Shown in pieces: positions 42,275 through 51,938 of a DNA stretch of 64,000 nucleotides. The notes under the pieces are model-generated. The model had not been told where the DNA came from and ran no database searches. It saw only the letters and a program-made list of their open reading frames with translations. Position 1 is the first letter of the stretch, and each line of letters opens with the position of its first letter. This stretch comes from Candidatus Nitrosotenuis cloacae (GTDB lineage: Archaea; Thermoproteota; Nitrososphaeria; Nitrososphaerales; Nitrosopumilaceae). The position numbers were made by a program, and so were the translations under genes. The stretch covers positions 956,582 through 1,020,581 of the forward strand of contig NZ_CP011097.1 of NCBI RefSeq assembly GCF_000955905.1, in the 5' to 3' direction.

Positions 42275-43300
42275 ATGGGCTTAGACCTAAAGGGACTAAT
42301 CACAAAGGAGAAGACCACATTAGAATCGTTTGCATCCAAAGTGATTGCAATTGATGCATACAATACAATTTACCAATTTCTCTCAATAATTCGCGGACCT
42401 GATGGAATGCTATTATCAGATTCTCAGGGAAGAGTAACTAGCCATCTTTCAGGATTGTTCTATAGGAACATCAATTTTTTGTCCTTGGGAATAAAACCAG
42501 TCTATGTCTTTGATGGCAAATCGCCAACACTCAAGGCAGCCGAAGTAGAGCGAAGGCGCCAGATAAAAAAAGAAGCCACCATCAGATACGAAAAAGCTTT
42601 GGCTGAGGGCAACATGGAGGATGTTCGAAAATACGCCCAGCAGACCACATCCATGCAGGATGGAATGGTAGAAGATGCAAAGAAGCTTTTGGGATTATTT
42701 GGCATACCATACATCCAGGCACCATCGGAAGGCGAGGCAACGGCAGCTCACCTTACCAAGACAGGCCTTGCATATGCCTCGGCAAGCCAAGACTATGACT
42801 CGATATTGTTTGGGGCAAAAAAGCTAGTCCGCAACTTTACAAATTCCGGCAGAAGAAAATTACCCAGCCGAAACACCTACATCGAAATCGAGCCGGAAAT
42901 AATCGACACCAGCAAAGTGTTATCCGATCTTGGAGTCACGCCAGAACAGCTAGTGGACATTGGGATCTTGATTGGAACCGACTTTAATCCGGACGGGTTT
43001 GAGAGAATCGGCCCAAAGACTGCTCTAAAGATGATCAAAGAACACGGCAGACTAGAAGATGTACCACAAATTCAGGACAAGCTTGTATCCATTCCATATG
43101 ATGAGATACGCAAGATCTTTTTGAATCCGCAGGTAGCCGAGGTAAGTGAGATAAAGTTTGGTGAGCCAGACTATATTGGAATAGTGAAATACCTATCAGA
43201 TGAGCGAAGCTTTTCTCGTGATAGAGCCGAATCATCGTTGAATAGGCTGCAAAAAAGCACCATAAAGCGCAGCCATACCCTTGAGCAGTGGTTTACCTAA
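42275..43300 (+). CDS. fen: Flap endonuclease 1 (FEN1)
   Basis: 341 residues, usual archaeal length. N-domain begins GLDLKGLI with metal Asp in AIDAYN; VFDG at about 84; I-domain PSEGEATAA (about 150) and [10 protein letters not shown] (about 170), then GTDFNPDG (about 232) in the helix-hairpin-helix region. The end HTLEQWF is a PCNA-interacting PIP box. Cuts 5' flaps during Okazaki-fragment maturation and repair. Divergent from the tRNA. Confidence 0.95.
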   Translation: MGLDLKGLITKEKTTLESFASKVIAIDAYNTIYQFLSIIRGPDGMLLSDSQGRVTSHLSGLFYRNINFLSLGIKPVYVFDGKSPTLKAAEVERRRQIKKEATIRYEKALAEGNMEDVRKYAQQTTSMQDGMVEDAKKLLGLFGIPYIQAPSEGEATAAHLTKTGLAYASASQDYDSILFGAKKLVRNFTNSGRRKLPSRNTYIEIEPEIIDTSKVLSDLGVTPEQLVDIGILIGTDFNPDGFERIGPKTALKMIKEHGRLEDVPQIQDKLVSIPYDEIRKIFLNPQVAEVSEIKFGEPDYIGIVKYLSDERSFSRDRAESSLNRLQKSTIKRSHTLEQWFT

Positions 43301-43354
43301 CCATTGGTATGATTGATAAGTAATATTTTTTAATCATATCAAAAGTTTCAGATC

Positions 43355-43702
43355 ATGAAGACGCTACTGATTGCAATTACCATACTGACGGTGTTACTGG
43401 TTTCAGTCACCATATCAGGCGATGCCCTGGCTCAAAAGTCAGGCAAAGAAGAGGTAAAAAGCATCATGACTGCCTACCAAAAGGCAATCCACAAGGCTCA
43501 ATCTGACTTCAAGGCAGCAATTGAAAAGGCAAACTCTGATGCACGGGCTGCAATCTCAAAGAACATCCCAACAGATCAGATAAACGCCGAATCAAAGGCA
43601 GCCATTGCAAAGGCACGAATAGACCTAAAGGCAGCAAAGGACTTGGCCCAAAAAGAGGCAAAGAGCAACCTGGCAAAACTAAAGGCAGCGATTCAGCCTT
43701 AA
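43355..43702 (+). CDS. Small secreted Ala/Lys-rich coiled-coil protein
   Basis: 115 residues: signal peptide (about 1-26, ending GDALAQ) and one Ala/Lys/Asp helix with repeated S-K-A-A-I-x-K-A units (about 35-112). Same general type as the coiled-coil set at 4979-7092, but a different signal sequence. Exported; role unknown. A TTTTTAATCAT box lies about 25 nt before the ATG. Confidence 0.72.
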   Translation: MKTLLIAITILTVLLVSVTISGDALAQKSGKEEVKSIMTAYQKAIHKAQSDFKAAIEKANSDARAAISKNIPTDQINAESKAAIAKARIDLKAAKDLAQKEAKSNLAKLKAAIQP

Positions 43703-43706
43703 TCTA

Positions 43707-43985
43707 TTATTTTCTTGCTTCACAAATTACACATTTTAGGCCGCGCGTAAAGCTGCCGCATTTCGTGCAGTGTAGGGTGAACTTGTCATATTTTCCAACA
43801 TGGCTTGACTTGTAATATCCGTATAATGTCACCAAAAACATTCCACCCAGCACCAAAAACGGTACAATATCTGCTGGTGCTCCGACTTTGTAGTGAACGT
43901 CATGGAGTGATTTGGTAAGAGCAAATACATCTAGCGGCACAAAAAGAACACACCCAACCACAATTAGAAAAAGTGCTAGCCTCAT
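43707..43985 (-). CDS. Small membrane protein with zinc knuckle
   Basis: 92 residues: N-terminal hydrophobic segment (about 3-22), a second TM (about 42-60), then a short cytoplasmic zinc ribbon with CTKC and CVIC (about 73-89). Comparable to the 32804-33145 protein in plan (membrane helices plus ribbon). No assigned function. Confidence 0.65.
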   Translation of the reverse strand: MRLALFLIVVGCVLFVPLDVFALTKSLHDVHYKVGAPADIVPFLVLGGMFLVTLYGYYKSSHVGKYDKFTLHCTKCGSFTRGLKCVICEARK

Positions 43986-44046
43986 AGTACGATAGTACTA
44001 CGCATAAAGTTTAATCACTTGTTTGTTTGAAAAGCACAACAAGCAC

Positions 44047-45939
44047 TTAATGTATTTGTTTTTTTAGATCATCAAACGCAATCTGGATTTCAGATACTGC
44101 GGCGCCATCTTCCAGAGTACTAACATCGCCGATTTTCTCATTGGATGCAATTGCTTTTAAGAGTCTCCTCATTATCTTGCCGCTCCTAGTCTTTGGTAAT
44201 TTGGATACAAAATAGATGGCCTGTGGTGTTGCGATTGCGCCAATGTCTTTACGTATTGTTTCTATGATTGCTGCCTTTAGTGAATCATTAACAGATACGC
44301 CATCCTTTGGAACCAAAAATGCAATGATTACTTCGCCCTTGATATCATCAGGTATGCCACAAACGGCTGCCTCCGATATGGAATGGTTTGATACAAGACT
44401 GCTTTCAATCTCTGCAGTTCCTATTCTATGTCCTGCTACCTTTAGTACATCATCTGCTCTTCCCAAGAGCCAAAAGTATCCATCCTTGTCTTGAACGGCA
44501 TAATCCCCAGTATAATACGAGTTGGGATATTTTGACCAGTATACGGTTTTGTATTTTTCATCATCGCCCCACAGTGTGGTCAGTATTCCAGGCCAGGGCT
44601 TACGAATTATCAGGTATCCCTTGGTGTCAGGTGTGACTGGATTGCCAGATTCATCGACTATGCCCAAATCCACGCCAGGTATGGCAAATGCTCCAGAGCC
44701 CGGCTTTAGGGGAATGGTCTCAAGGCCTGGTAGCGGTGAGATCATCATGCCCCCGGTTTCTGTCTGCCACCACGTATCTATGATTGGACATTTTGATTTG
44801 CCGATTGTGGTGTAGTACCATTTCCAGACCTCTGGATTGATTGGCTCACCAACGCTTCCAAGCAGCCTCAGTGATGAGAGATCATGCGAGTTTGGGATTG
44901 CATCGCCAAATTTCATGAACATTCGCAGGGCAGTTGGTGTGGTGTATAGTATGGTGATTTTATATCGTTGGACTAAATCCCACATTCTTGCAGGGCTTGG
45001 ATAGTCTGGTGCACCCTCATACATTACCTGAGTTGCGCCACAAATCAGAGGACCATATGCCACATAACTATGTCCTGTGACCCAGCCAATGTCGGCTGAG
45101 CAAAAATAAACATCGGAATCCTTGACATCAAATGCCCACCTAAATGTCGCAGAGATATGAGTTAGGTATCCACCAGTATCGTGTAAAACACCTTTTGGTT
45201 TTCCTGTTGTTCCCGAGGTATACAAAATGTACAACGGATGAGTCCCATCTAGTGGTTCTGCAGGACAGGTATTGGATGCGCTTTGCATTATTTCATCCCA
45301 GAATAAATCCCTACTTTGGGTGGAAATCGGATTGCCTGCTCTTTTTAGTACTATGACATTTTGGACAAAACTCAAATCACACACAGCAGAGTCAATCATG
45401 TCCTTTAGCTTGACAATGTTTCCACGTCGATACCCACCATCTGCAGTTATGATTATCTTTGATTGAGAGTCAATCACCCTGTCCTTGATGGATTGGGCCG
45501 AAAAGCCTGAAAATATCACGGTGTGAATTGCCCCAATTCTTGCACATGCCAAAACCGATACAATTAGCTCCGGCACCATTGGGAGGTATATTGTGATTCT
45601 ATCACCGGCTTTGATTCCAAGTGACTTTAGGGCATTTGCCAGCCTTTGGGTCTGGTCCAATAATTCTCCATATGTGATGGTTCGGCGCTCTTGGTTTTCC
45701 CCCTCCCAAAATATGGCAGTCTTGGCTGGGTTTTGCACATCCAGTGCATTGTATGATGCGTTGAGCTTGCCCCCAACAAACCATTTTGCAAAGGGTGGAT
45801 TCCACTGGAGAGGTATTGTCCAGAGCTCAAACCAGTGCAGTTTTTGTGCCTGCGACTCCCAGAATTTCACATAATCAATTGATGCTTCTTTGCGGGTTTT
45901 GATGTCATTGTTGCCAAGGCCGATAAAATAAGAATCCAC
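44047..45939 (-). CDS. acs: Acetyl-CoA synthetase (AMP-forming)
   Basis: 630 residues, normal for Acs. Motifs: adenylate-forming core YTSGTTGKPKG (about 240-250), DTWWQTETGG (about 390), GRADDVLKVAGHRIG (about 505) and the lysine that is acetyl-regulated in bacteria within RSGKIMRR (about 590). Activates acetate to acetyl-CoA; close relatives activate propionate or 3-hydroxypropionate, so exact substrate is open. Single gene, with the cdvA gene upstream on the same strand. Confidence 0.92.
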   Translation of the reverse strand: MDSYFIGLGNNDIKTRKEASIDYVKFWESQAQKLHWFELWTIPLQWNPPFAKWFVGGKLNASYNALDVQNPAKTAIFWEGENQERRTITYGELLDQTQRLANALKSLGIKAGDRITIYLPMVPELIVSVLACARIGAIHTVIFSGFSAQSIKDRVIDSQSKIIITADGGYRRGNIVKLKDMIDSAVCDLSFVQNVIVLKRAGNPISTQSRDLFWDEIMQSASNTCPAEPLDGTHPLYILYTSGTTGKPKGVLHDTGGYLTHISATFRWAFDVKDSDVYFCSADIGWVTGHSYVAYGPLICGATQVMYEGAPDYPSPARMWDLVQRYKITILYTTPTALRMFMKFGDAIPNSHDLSSLRLLGSVGEPINPEVWKWYYTTIGKSKCPIIDTWWQTETGGMMISPLPGLETIPLKPGSGAFAIPGVDLGIVDESGNPVTPDTKGYLIIRKPWPGILTTLWGDDEKYKTVYWSKYPNSYYTGDYAVQDKDGYFWLLGRADDVLKVAGHRIGTAEIESSLVSNHSISEAAVCGIPDDIKGEVIIAFLVPKDGVSVNDSLKAAIIETIRKDIGAIATPQAIYFVSKLPKTRSGKIMRRLLKAIASNEKIGDVSTLEDGAAVSEIQIAFDDLKKQIH

Positions 45940-45998
45940 GAAATAAAATACAGCTTTGGTGGTTTCTAAATTTTTAGAAAAAAGGGATTTTGTGCCCC

Positions 45999-46907
45999 TT
46001 ACTGTGCTTCCATGCCTGCAAACCAGTCTGATCTCTCAGTTGTTTTTACAGCTGCGTTTGTCGTCGGTGGCTGAGGCAAATTCGCACTAGCTACTTCTTC
46101 CCTATTTTCGGCCGGAGAAGGTGTAGAATGTGCAAAGATTGGCTGAACCTGTGAAGGTGCGCTGTGGTTTGCTTGCTCTGAAGGTTGTACTTCAGGTGAA
46201 TAGGAAGGTGCACTTGGAGTTGGCTCTACTTGTTGTCCCTGTGTTGTGTTTGTAACAAGATATGAAACTGCGGATTGTTGGATTTGGACTTGCTGGTTCA
46301 CATCAGTGCGAACTCCATCCAAGGAAAGATCCGTTATTCTGCGCTGAATGTTTAGGATCTCTGCCTTTTCATGGTCGATGTGTTCCATTATCTCTCCAGT
46401 GTGTGTCTTTATGAGATCATATTTTGCTTCAGAGATTTCGTTGCTCTTGAACTGTACCTTTGCGTCAAACAACAATGTCTTTACAGTCTTTAGCTGCAGT
46501 CCTAGCTCTTCGAGACGTGAGCCAAGTGCCGAGGCGATTTGCTTTTCTGCTTCCTCTAGCGTTAGCAGTTTTGACTTGTATTTTTCGTGGATGATTTCTG
46601 CATCATCTTTCATTTCGTCGTTTTCTGAGACAATGTCGATTAACGCCTTTAGTCGTCTTATTGTGAGTCCTTTTTCTCTGAGGAATCGTTGTGCGTCGAG
46701 TCTCCATTTCGGTATGTAGATTACGACTTCGCCTTGAACAACTAGTTGCTCAAATGGGACTTGAGTTAGTCCTTGCAGACCACAATCAACGCCCACAGTC
46801 TGTATGGAGCCATCAATGTCGGTTATAGTACCGATGACCTTACCCATTTGGGTGCCATACATGTCTTTGACTTGCTTGCCAATAATCTCTACTTCGTCCT
46901 TGTTCAT
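45999..46907 (-). CDS. cdvA: CdvA cell-division protein
   Basis: 302 residues from ATG 46907. A PRC-barrel-like N-terminal domain (about 1-75; GKVIGTITDIDGSI, PFEQLVVQ) leads into a coiled coil beginning IPKWRLDAQRFLREKGLT and continuing to about residue 200, then a Pro/Ser/Gln-rich linker and a short conserved-looking tail (DWFAG). This order is that of CdvA, which recruits ESCRT-III-like CdvB to the membrane at mid-cell. The track-like longer start (46940) is rejected because a TTATATG box lies about 22 nt before ATG 46907. CdvB and CdvC are not in the window. Confidence 0.82.
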   Translation of the reverse strand: MNKDEVEIIGKQVKDMYGTQMGKVIGTITDIDGSIQTVGVDCGLQGLTQVPFEQLVVQGEVVIYIPKWRLDAQRFLREKGLTIRRLKALIDIVSENDEMKDDAEIIHEKYKSKLLTLEEAEKQIASALGSRLEELGLQLKTVKTLLFDAKVQFKSNEISEAKYDLIKTHTGEIMEHIDHEKAEILNIQRRITDLSLDGVRTDVNQQVQIQQSAVSYLVTNTTQGQQVEPTPSAPSYSPEVQPSEQANHSAPSQVQPIFAHSTPSPAENREEVASANLPQPPTTNAAVKTTERSDWFAGMEAQ

Positions 46908-46925
46908 TGGTAAAACTTGAGCGGA

Positions 46926-46933
46926 ACATATAA
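46926..46933 (-). promoter_or_regulatory. TATA box of cdvA
   Basis: On the minus strand GGTTATATGTTC ends about 20 nt before the ATG at 46907, which supports a leaderless transcript and the inner start codon. Confidence 0.5.
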
Positions 46934-47032
46934 CCGGCAAAATGTTAACAAGTCTTCTAGTTTTGGTAAGAAGAAGTTAACCTAGTCAATTTGGGCGCAA
47001 TTTTAAAATTTGATTTGTTTTGGAGTGGTATC

Positions 47033-47311
47033 ATGCTGGACAAAGACGGCTTGGACCAAATCCTAAATTTTGTCTCAAAGCGCTGGATTGAGCTGTCGCG
47101 AGACCCAAAGAACAAGGCACTGCAGAATTTGCCATCTGACTTTTGGATGAACTCGGTTGGCGGAAAAGCAGGTGAGAAAGGACATTGGATGACCATGTTG
47201 CTATACACAGAAAATGAGGCCGACGCAGCTGCCCTAAAGGAGGTCTTGCTGAGATGGCAATCAAAGGGATCCACTCCAAAGACAGATCTCATACAAATAA
47301 AACGAAAATAG
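47033..47311 (+). CDS. Hypothetical 92-residue protein
   Basis: Soluble alpha/beta protein with a Lys-Gly-His-W-M-x-M-L-L-Y segment in the centre and a basic tail. The ATG at 47033 is preferred over an in-frame TTG at 46991 because TTTTAAAAT lies about 25 nt upstream of it. Divergent from cdvA; followed 30 nt later by the ThyX-like gene and probably co-transcribed. No family recognised. Confidence 0.6.
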   Translation: MLDKDGLDQILNFVSKRWIELSRDPKNKALQNLPSDFWMNSVGGKAGEKGHWMTMLLYTENEADAAALKEVLLRWQSKGSTPKTDLIQIKRK

Positions 47312-47341
47312 TTTATTTAGATTTGAGAAAACCAAATCATA

Positions 47342-48955
47342 TTGAGTGAGTTTACTCCAGAGCAAAAAGAAAAGCTATCAAAGCATTTTTCAAACTCTGA
47401 TGATTCAGTGTTTGCAATCATAACTCCGCGACAGGTAGACCGCGGAGCACTCATGTCTCGCTATTCCAGAACAGACAAAAGCATGCGCAGAATTTTTCTG
47501 GACGAGTTTTTATCAAATGAAAACCGCGGAGAAGAATTTTACAACAAAGTTTTGATCGAGTATGGTGATGATTCTGTTGCAGAACTGGGTATTGCGCAGA
47601 TTGCCATTGAAGGAATATCAAACATTGCAGTAAAAAAAATTGAGGATCGCAGAATCGGGTTATCATATTTAGAGAAATCATCTCGATATGTCTCGTGGGG
47701 CAACAAGGTAAACGGAGAGTACAAGTTTTTGCGAGAAAAGACAATCATGCAATCAAAGTTTGCTGATTCATACCTACAAGCGTGTAATCTGGACTTTGAT
47801 GTTTATTCTAAAAACATAGAGCCAATGCTCAAAATGGTGCGGGAAAAAGAGCCAATTGAAAAGCTAAAGTTCAAGGACTCGGAATCCGGCAAAGAGATTT
47901 CATTTGGCAATCTGAAAATTGAATCCGATAGAAAGTCTGCAACATTCATCTATAATGCATCCACAAAGGCAAAGGCACTAGACATTCTACGTGGACTGCT
48001 GCCAGCCTCGACTCTGACCAATGTTGGCGTATCAGGAAATGGGCGTGCATTTGAGTATCTTTTGACCATACTGTTAGGCTCGGAACTAGGGGAAGAGCGT
48101 GCAATTGCGCACAAAATCAAGCATGAGCTTGATACCACAATCCAGTCCTTTGTGAGACGCGCCACTGACAAGTATGGGGTAGCAATGCAAAACTATCTGA
48201 AATCACTACAAAAAACATCTTACTCATTATCAAAAAAGTATCATGCCAGACCAAAACATTCCGGACCATTGGTAAGTCTGGTTGATTATGAATCGGAATC
48301 AAAAGCTCAAGACAAGATCGTTTCTGCCATTTTGTATGAATCAAAAACAATCCCATATGGCGAGATTTTGCGTATGGTTAAAAAACTCAGCAAAACTGCA
48401 AAATCAAAAATAATATCAGACTATGCCAAGCTTCGAGAAAACAGAAGGCACCGGCCGCCAAGGGCATTTGAGATGACAAACTATACCTTTGATGTAATAG
48501 GAAACTTTGGAATGTTTCGTGATCTGCACAGACATCGAGTCCTAACAATGGAGCGACAATTACTAACCACGGATCATGGATTTGTCATGCCAAAGGAAAT
48601 AGTCGAGCTTGGCATACAATCAGAATACCAAAATTGTATGAAGAACACCAAGTCAGTATTTGATGGTATGAGGGCAAAGATGCCGCAACAAGCGCAGTAT
48701 GTTGTGAATTTTGCATACAACTATCCGTTCTTTATGAGCATGAATCTGCGAGAAGCAACACATCTAATCGAATTAAGAACAATACCGCAAGGCCACATTG
48801 ACTACAGGCAAGTAGCTCAAAAGATGTTTTTGGCAATCCAAAAAAAGCATCCAAACATATCCAAGATAATCAAGTTTGCTGACCTCAAATCATATGATCT
48901 GGAAAGATTCGAGTCGGAAAAGAAAATAGAAGAAAAACGTAAATCATCCAAATAG
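47342..48955 (+). CDS. FAD-dependent thymidylate synthase-like protein, double-domain form
   Basis: 537 residues, more than twice classical ThyX. The N-terminal half has [10 protein letters not shown] (about 74) and [17 protein letters not shown] (about 100), a degenerate form of the ThyX R-H-R-x7-S motif; the C-terminal half has [15 protein letters not shown] (about 397) and a late [10 protein letters not shown] helix (about 480). This matches the long ThyX-like family of some bacteria and archaea. ThyX makes dTMP using FAD, NADPH and methylene-tetrahydrofolate. Whether both halves or only one is catalytic cannot be told. TTG start. Confidence 0.8.
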   Translation: MSEFTPEQKEKLSKHFSNSDDSVFAIITPRQVDRGALMSRYSRTDKSMRRIFLDEFLSNENRGEEFYNKVLIEYGDDSVAELGIAQIAIEGISNIAVKKIEDRRIGLSYLEKSSRYVSWGNKVNGEYKFLREKTIMQSKFADSYLQACNLDFDVYSKNIEPMLKMVREKEPIEKLKFKDSESGKEISFGNLKIESDRKSATFIYNASTKAKALDILRGLLPASTLTNVGVSGNGRAFEYLLTILLGSELGEERAIAHKIKHELDTTIQSFVRRATDKYGVAMQNYLKSLQKTSYSLSKKYHARPKHSGPLVSLVDYESESKAQDKIVSAILYESKTIPYGEILRMVKKLSKTAKSKIISDYAKLRENRRHRPPRAFEMTNYTFDVIGNFGMFRDLHRHRVLTMERQLLTTDHGFVMPKEIVELGIQSEYQNCMKNTKSVFDGMRAKMPQQAQYVVNFAYNYPFFMSMNLREATHLIELRTIPQGHIDYRQVAQKMFLAIQKKHPNISKIIKFADLKSYDLERFESEKKIEEKRKSSK

Positions 48956-48992
48956 GAATAATCCTATAATATCACACCTCACAATCACACCC

Positions 48993-49400
48993 ATGGAAAA
49001 GATAGAAAAATCAACCGAACAGTGGAGACAAGAGCTGACCCAAGATGAATTTGAGGTATGCCGACTAAAGGGAACCGAGCCTCCATTTACTGGAAAATAC
49101 ACCTACTCTAAGGAAGATGGAATTTATCGCTGCAAGTGTTGTGGGAATGAGCTGTTCAGATCATCCACCAAATATGATTCTGGTTCTGGCTGGCCAAGCT
49201 TTTGGGAGCCAATCAGTGAAAATAATGTCAGATACGAGCGAGACACCAAGTACGGGATGGTTCGCACCGAGGTAATGTGTGCAAGGTGTGATGCGCATTT
49301 GGGCCATGTCTTTGAGGATGGTCCAAACCCAACAGGAAATCGATTTTGTATCAATTCCGTATCACTCAATCTGGAAAAATCACAAGCTGAACATCATTAA
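48993..49400 (+). CDS. msrB: Peptide methionine (R)-S-oxide reductase MsrB
   Basis: 135 residues, complete. Zinc-binding pairs C47/C50 and C96/C99; substrate motif SGSGWPSFW (about 63-71); catalytic Cys119 in RFCIN. Reduces the R epimer of oxidised methionine in proteins. ATG at 48993; separate from its neighbours by 33-37 nt on the same strand. Confidence 0.95.
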   Translation: MEKIEKSTEQWRQELTQDEFEVCRLKGTEPPFTGKYTYSKEDGIYRCKCCGNELFRSSTKYDSGSGWPSFWEPISENNVRYERDTKYGMVRTEVMCARCDAHLGHVFEDGPNPTGNRFCINSVSLNLEKSQAEHH

Positions 49401-49433
49401 TAAATCAGGATTAAACCAAGTCTGAAGTAGAAA

Positions 49434-50444
49434 ATGAGAATCATACTATGTGGATTTGGAACCGTTGCCCAGAGCCTGGCAAAACTTTTGGTATCAAGGT
49501 CCGATGATCTGTACGCAAAATACGGAATAATGCCAAGAATTGTCGGTGCATTTGATACCCATGGTGGAGCAGTAGAACAATCAGGCCTAGACCTAAACAG
49601 ACTAGTAGAGATCAAAAAGAAATTTGGCTCTATCAAACATTACGATAAATCAAAAAAGAAATGGTCTGGCCTTGAGATAATAAAAAACGTAGATGCCGAT
49701 GTCCTAATTGAGACTACTGCCAGCAACTATCATGACGCAGAGCCCGGCATGTCTCACATCATAACTGCAATGAAGCGTGGAATGCATGTCATTTCTGTGA
49801 ACAAGGGACCGCTGGCAATTGCTTTTCCATCACTAATGGAGCTTGCCACATACAACCAGGTCCAGTTTAGATTTTCAGGAACCGTAGGCGGTGGAACGCC
49901 AATCCTAGATTATGCAAAGAACAGCTTGCAGGGCGAGCAGATTGTATCATTTGCTGGCATACTAAATGGTACGACAAATTACATTCTAACCAACATGTCA
50001 CACGGCATGAGCTTTGCCCAAGCACTCAAAGATGCCAAGTCACGAGGATATGTTGAAGCAGACGAATCGCTAGACTTGGATGGATTTGATGCGGCTGCAA
50101 AGCTAGTCATTTTGGCAAACTGGATAATGGGGATGAAGGTTACAATGCCCGACATTAATCGAACCGGCATACGAAAGGTAACCAGTGAGGATGTCAAAAA
50201 GGCAGCCAAAAAGAAAATGGCAATCAAATTGATTGCATCCTGTGATAAGGAACTGGTTGTTGCTCCAAAGGAAATTCCAATTGATGATCCACTTTGTGTC
50301 AATGGAACGCTAAATGCAATTTCATTTACATCAGAGCATTCTGGCACACAGACCATCATAGGAAAAGGGGCTGGTGGAACTGAAACTGCCAGCGCAATAT
50401 TGCGAGACTTGCTTGATATCAGAAAGGAAATCCTGCGAGATTGA
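49434..50444 (+). CDS. hom: Homoserine dehydrogenase
   Basis: 336 residues. Rossmann start ILCGFGTVAQSL, SVNKGPLA near 122 and the family signature AGILNGTTNYILTNM (about 178) with GGGTPI before it. Converts aspartate semialdehyde to homoserine for threonine and methionine. No regulatory ACT domain. The TGA overlaps the TTG of the next gene (TTGA). Confidence 0.94.
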   Translation: MRIILCGFGTVAQSLAKLLVSRSDDLYAKYGIMPRIVGAFDTHGGAVEQSGLDLNRLVEIKKKFGSIKHYDKSKKKWSGLEIIKNVDADVLIETTASNYHDAEPGMSHIITAMKRGMHVISVNKGPLAIAFPSLMELATYNQVQFRFSGTVGGGTPILDYAKNSLQGEQIVSFAGILNGTTNYILTNMSHGMSFAQALKDAKSRGYVEADESLDLDGFDAAAKLVILANWIMGMKVTMPDINRTGIRKVTSEDVKKAAKKKMAIKLIASCDKELVVAPKEIPIDDPLCVNGTLNAISFTSEHSGTQTIIGKGAGGTETASAILRDLLDIRKEILRD

Positions 50445-50914
50445 AGTCCAATCTCATATCAAAGACAGAAACTGCCGAGGTGCTAAAGCAAATCATCACA
50501 CAGTGGAAGGTGGAGCTACCAAAAATAAAAAACCTCAAAATCTACGAGCTTGAAGAAGGGCAAATCATAGTCGGCGAAGGCCTGACTGCAATCAAAATTG
50601 GAGAGAACTATTTGCCATTCCTATCAGATGCTGCAACTCTGGCAAAGTTCCCAAGTGTCATGGTGGATATGGGTGCAGTCAAGTTCATGTGTAACGGTGC
50701 AAATGTCATGCGACCTGGCATTCGAAGCTTTGGCGAATTTGAAGCAGGCCAAATTGTATGCATCATAGAAGAATCTCAGAAAAAATCACTTGCAGTAGGA
50801 CGATCTTTAGTATCAAGTAAAGAGATGGTAGACATGAACAAGGGAATCGTGATTGAGAATCTGCACTATATTTCAGACAAGTACTGGGAAGCTAAAAAGT
50901 CGATTAAAGACTAG
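50441..50914 (+). CDS. PUA-domain RNA-binding protein
   Basis: 157 residues. The C-terminal half is a PUA domain (about 75-150; VMVDMGAVKFMCNGANVMRPGI and AVGRSLVSS) preceded by an N-terminal domain, as in archaeal relatives of MCT-1/MCTS1 and tRNA-modifying enzymes. Likely binds RNA, perhaps in translation. Translationally coupled to the homoserine dehydrogenase gene, with no evident metabolic link. Its stop interlocks with the next gene over CTAG. Confidence 0.85.
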   Translation: MKSNLISKTETAEVLKQIITQWKVELPKIKNLKIYELEEGQIIVGEGLTAIKIGENYLPFLSDAATLAKFPSVMVDMGAVKFMCNGANVMRPGIRSFGEFEAGQIVCIIEESQKKSLAVGRSLVSSKEMVDMNKGIVIENLHYISDKYWEAKKSIKD

Positions 50915-51564
50915 TTGATTATTATTGGAATTCCAATTGCTGCAAATCTATCACAGCCAGATATTCCCCCAGCTGGGTGTATTGTCCACAGGTAATACTC
51001 GCCTGGCGAGCCACGGAAAAATACAGAGCCTTCCCAACCTGCCTGACCGTCAAGCTCCGGAATGCTTTGTTTGTGGATAAATGAGCCTCGTTTCTTGTCA
51101 TTGTTTTGTATAACATCATCTCCGCTAGTAGGGAATGGAATCGGTAATTGTCCGTGAGTCAAGGAGACAAGATCGACTCGTTTGTTGCTATCATTGGATT
51201 TGAACCATTGTGTCCAGACATCAAAATTAGTAAACCAGGTTCTGTCAAAAAAGAAAATATCGGTTGTAGAAAATCCAAGCTTTAGTGTTGCATCGCCATA
51301 TGTGCTCCCGTCTACGCATTCATCAATGAGTTTGTAATCAACCTTGTAGACTTGGTTTGAATTACCAGTATAATGGGCCCTAAAGTAATAGTCCACCAGA
51401 GCATCATTGTTAAGATCATAGTCATCCGCACTCTTGTCAGACACATAAATTGGCGCGTGCCCCTTTCCCAGAATCGTAATATCTGCATTGGATAAGCCAG
51501 CGGAGCTAATCATTATTGTCAGACTAACCAGAATAATTGCTAAAAGCGACCTGGCATTCATCAT
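50911..51564 (-). CDS. Secreted hypothetical protein
   Basis: 217 residues: signal peptide (about 1-27, ending SNADI) and a beta-rich extracellular domain rich in Asp, Asn, Gly and aromatics, with two Cys in the mature part (about 83 and 203) that may form a disulfide. No family recognised. Confidence 0.65.
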   Translation of the reverse strand: MMNARSLLAIILVSLTIMISSAGLSNADITILGKGHAPIYVSDKSADDYDLNNDALVDYYFRAHYTGNSNQVYKVDYKLIDECVDGSTYGDATLKLGFSTTDIFFFDRTWFTNFDVWTQWFKSNDSNKRVDLVSLTHGQLPIPFPTSGDDVIQNNDKKRGSFIHKQSIPELDGQAGWEGSVFFRGSPGEYYLWTIHPAGGISGCDRFAAIGIPIIIN

Positions 51565-51709
51565 AGTATAATGTGTATTATTGTATAAAAAAACTATTAT
51601 CTAAAATTGTATGATCATATTGTAAAACGGACTCTTCGATTTAACGGAAAATGAAAACAGTCAGAATTAAGTAATCTTGGATCAAATGAAATCAAACATT
51701 TAGAGACAT

Positions 51710-51886
51710 ATGAAAAATAATCTACAAATTCAAGGTAAGAGAGGTACTATGATACGATCTTTCATATTGCAAGATTCAATTAGTGACGTTGGGAAGATCA
51801 GAGAATTTGAAAGAGGAGTCGTAATACAGACAGAAAAAGACCTACAACTCGGTACGATTGAACGAATGGCTTCTGACACTGAATGA
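51710..51886 (+). CDS. Small ORF upstream of the alarmone synthetase
   Basis: 58 residues, ATG start, basic, no motif seen. It lies 52 nt before the RelA/SpoT-domain gene on the same strand in the same A+T-rich patch, so it could be a partner or leader peptide, or chance. Low confidence. Confidence 0.35.
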   Translation: MKNNLQIQGKRGTMIRSFILQDSISDVGKIREFERGVVIQTEKDLQLGTIERMASDTE

Positions 51887-51938
51887 ATCCATGCCAACAT
51901 CATTAAATCATTTCACTAAAATACAAATTTAGAGAAAT

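Noticed and set aside
51198-51215. GGATTTGAACC-like string resembling a tRNA T arm
   Set aside because: No acceptor, D or anticodon stem around it, and it lies inside the secreted hypothetical protein gene.
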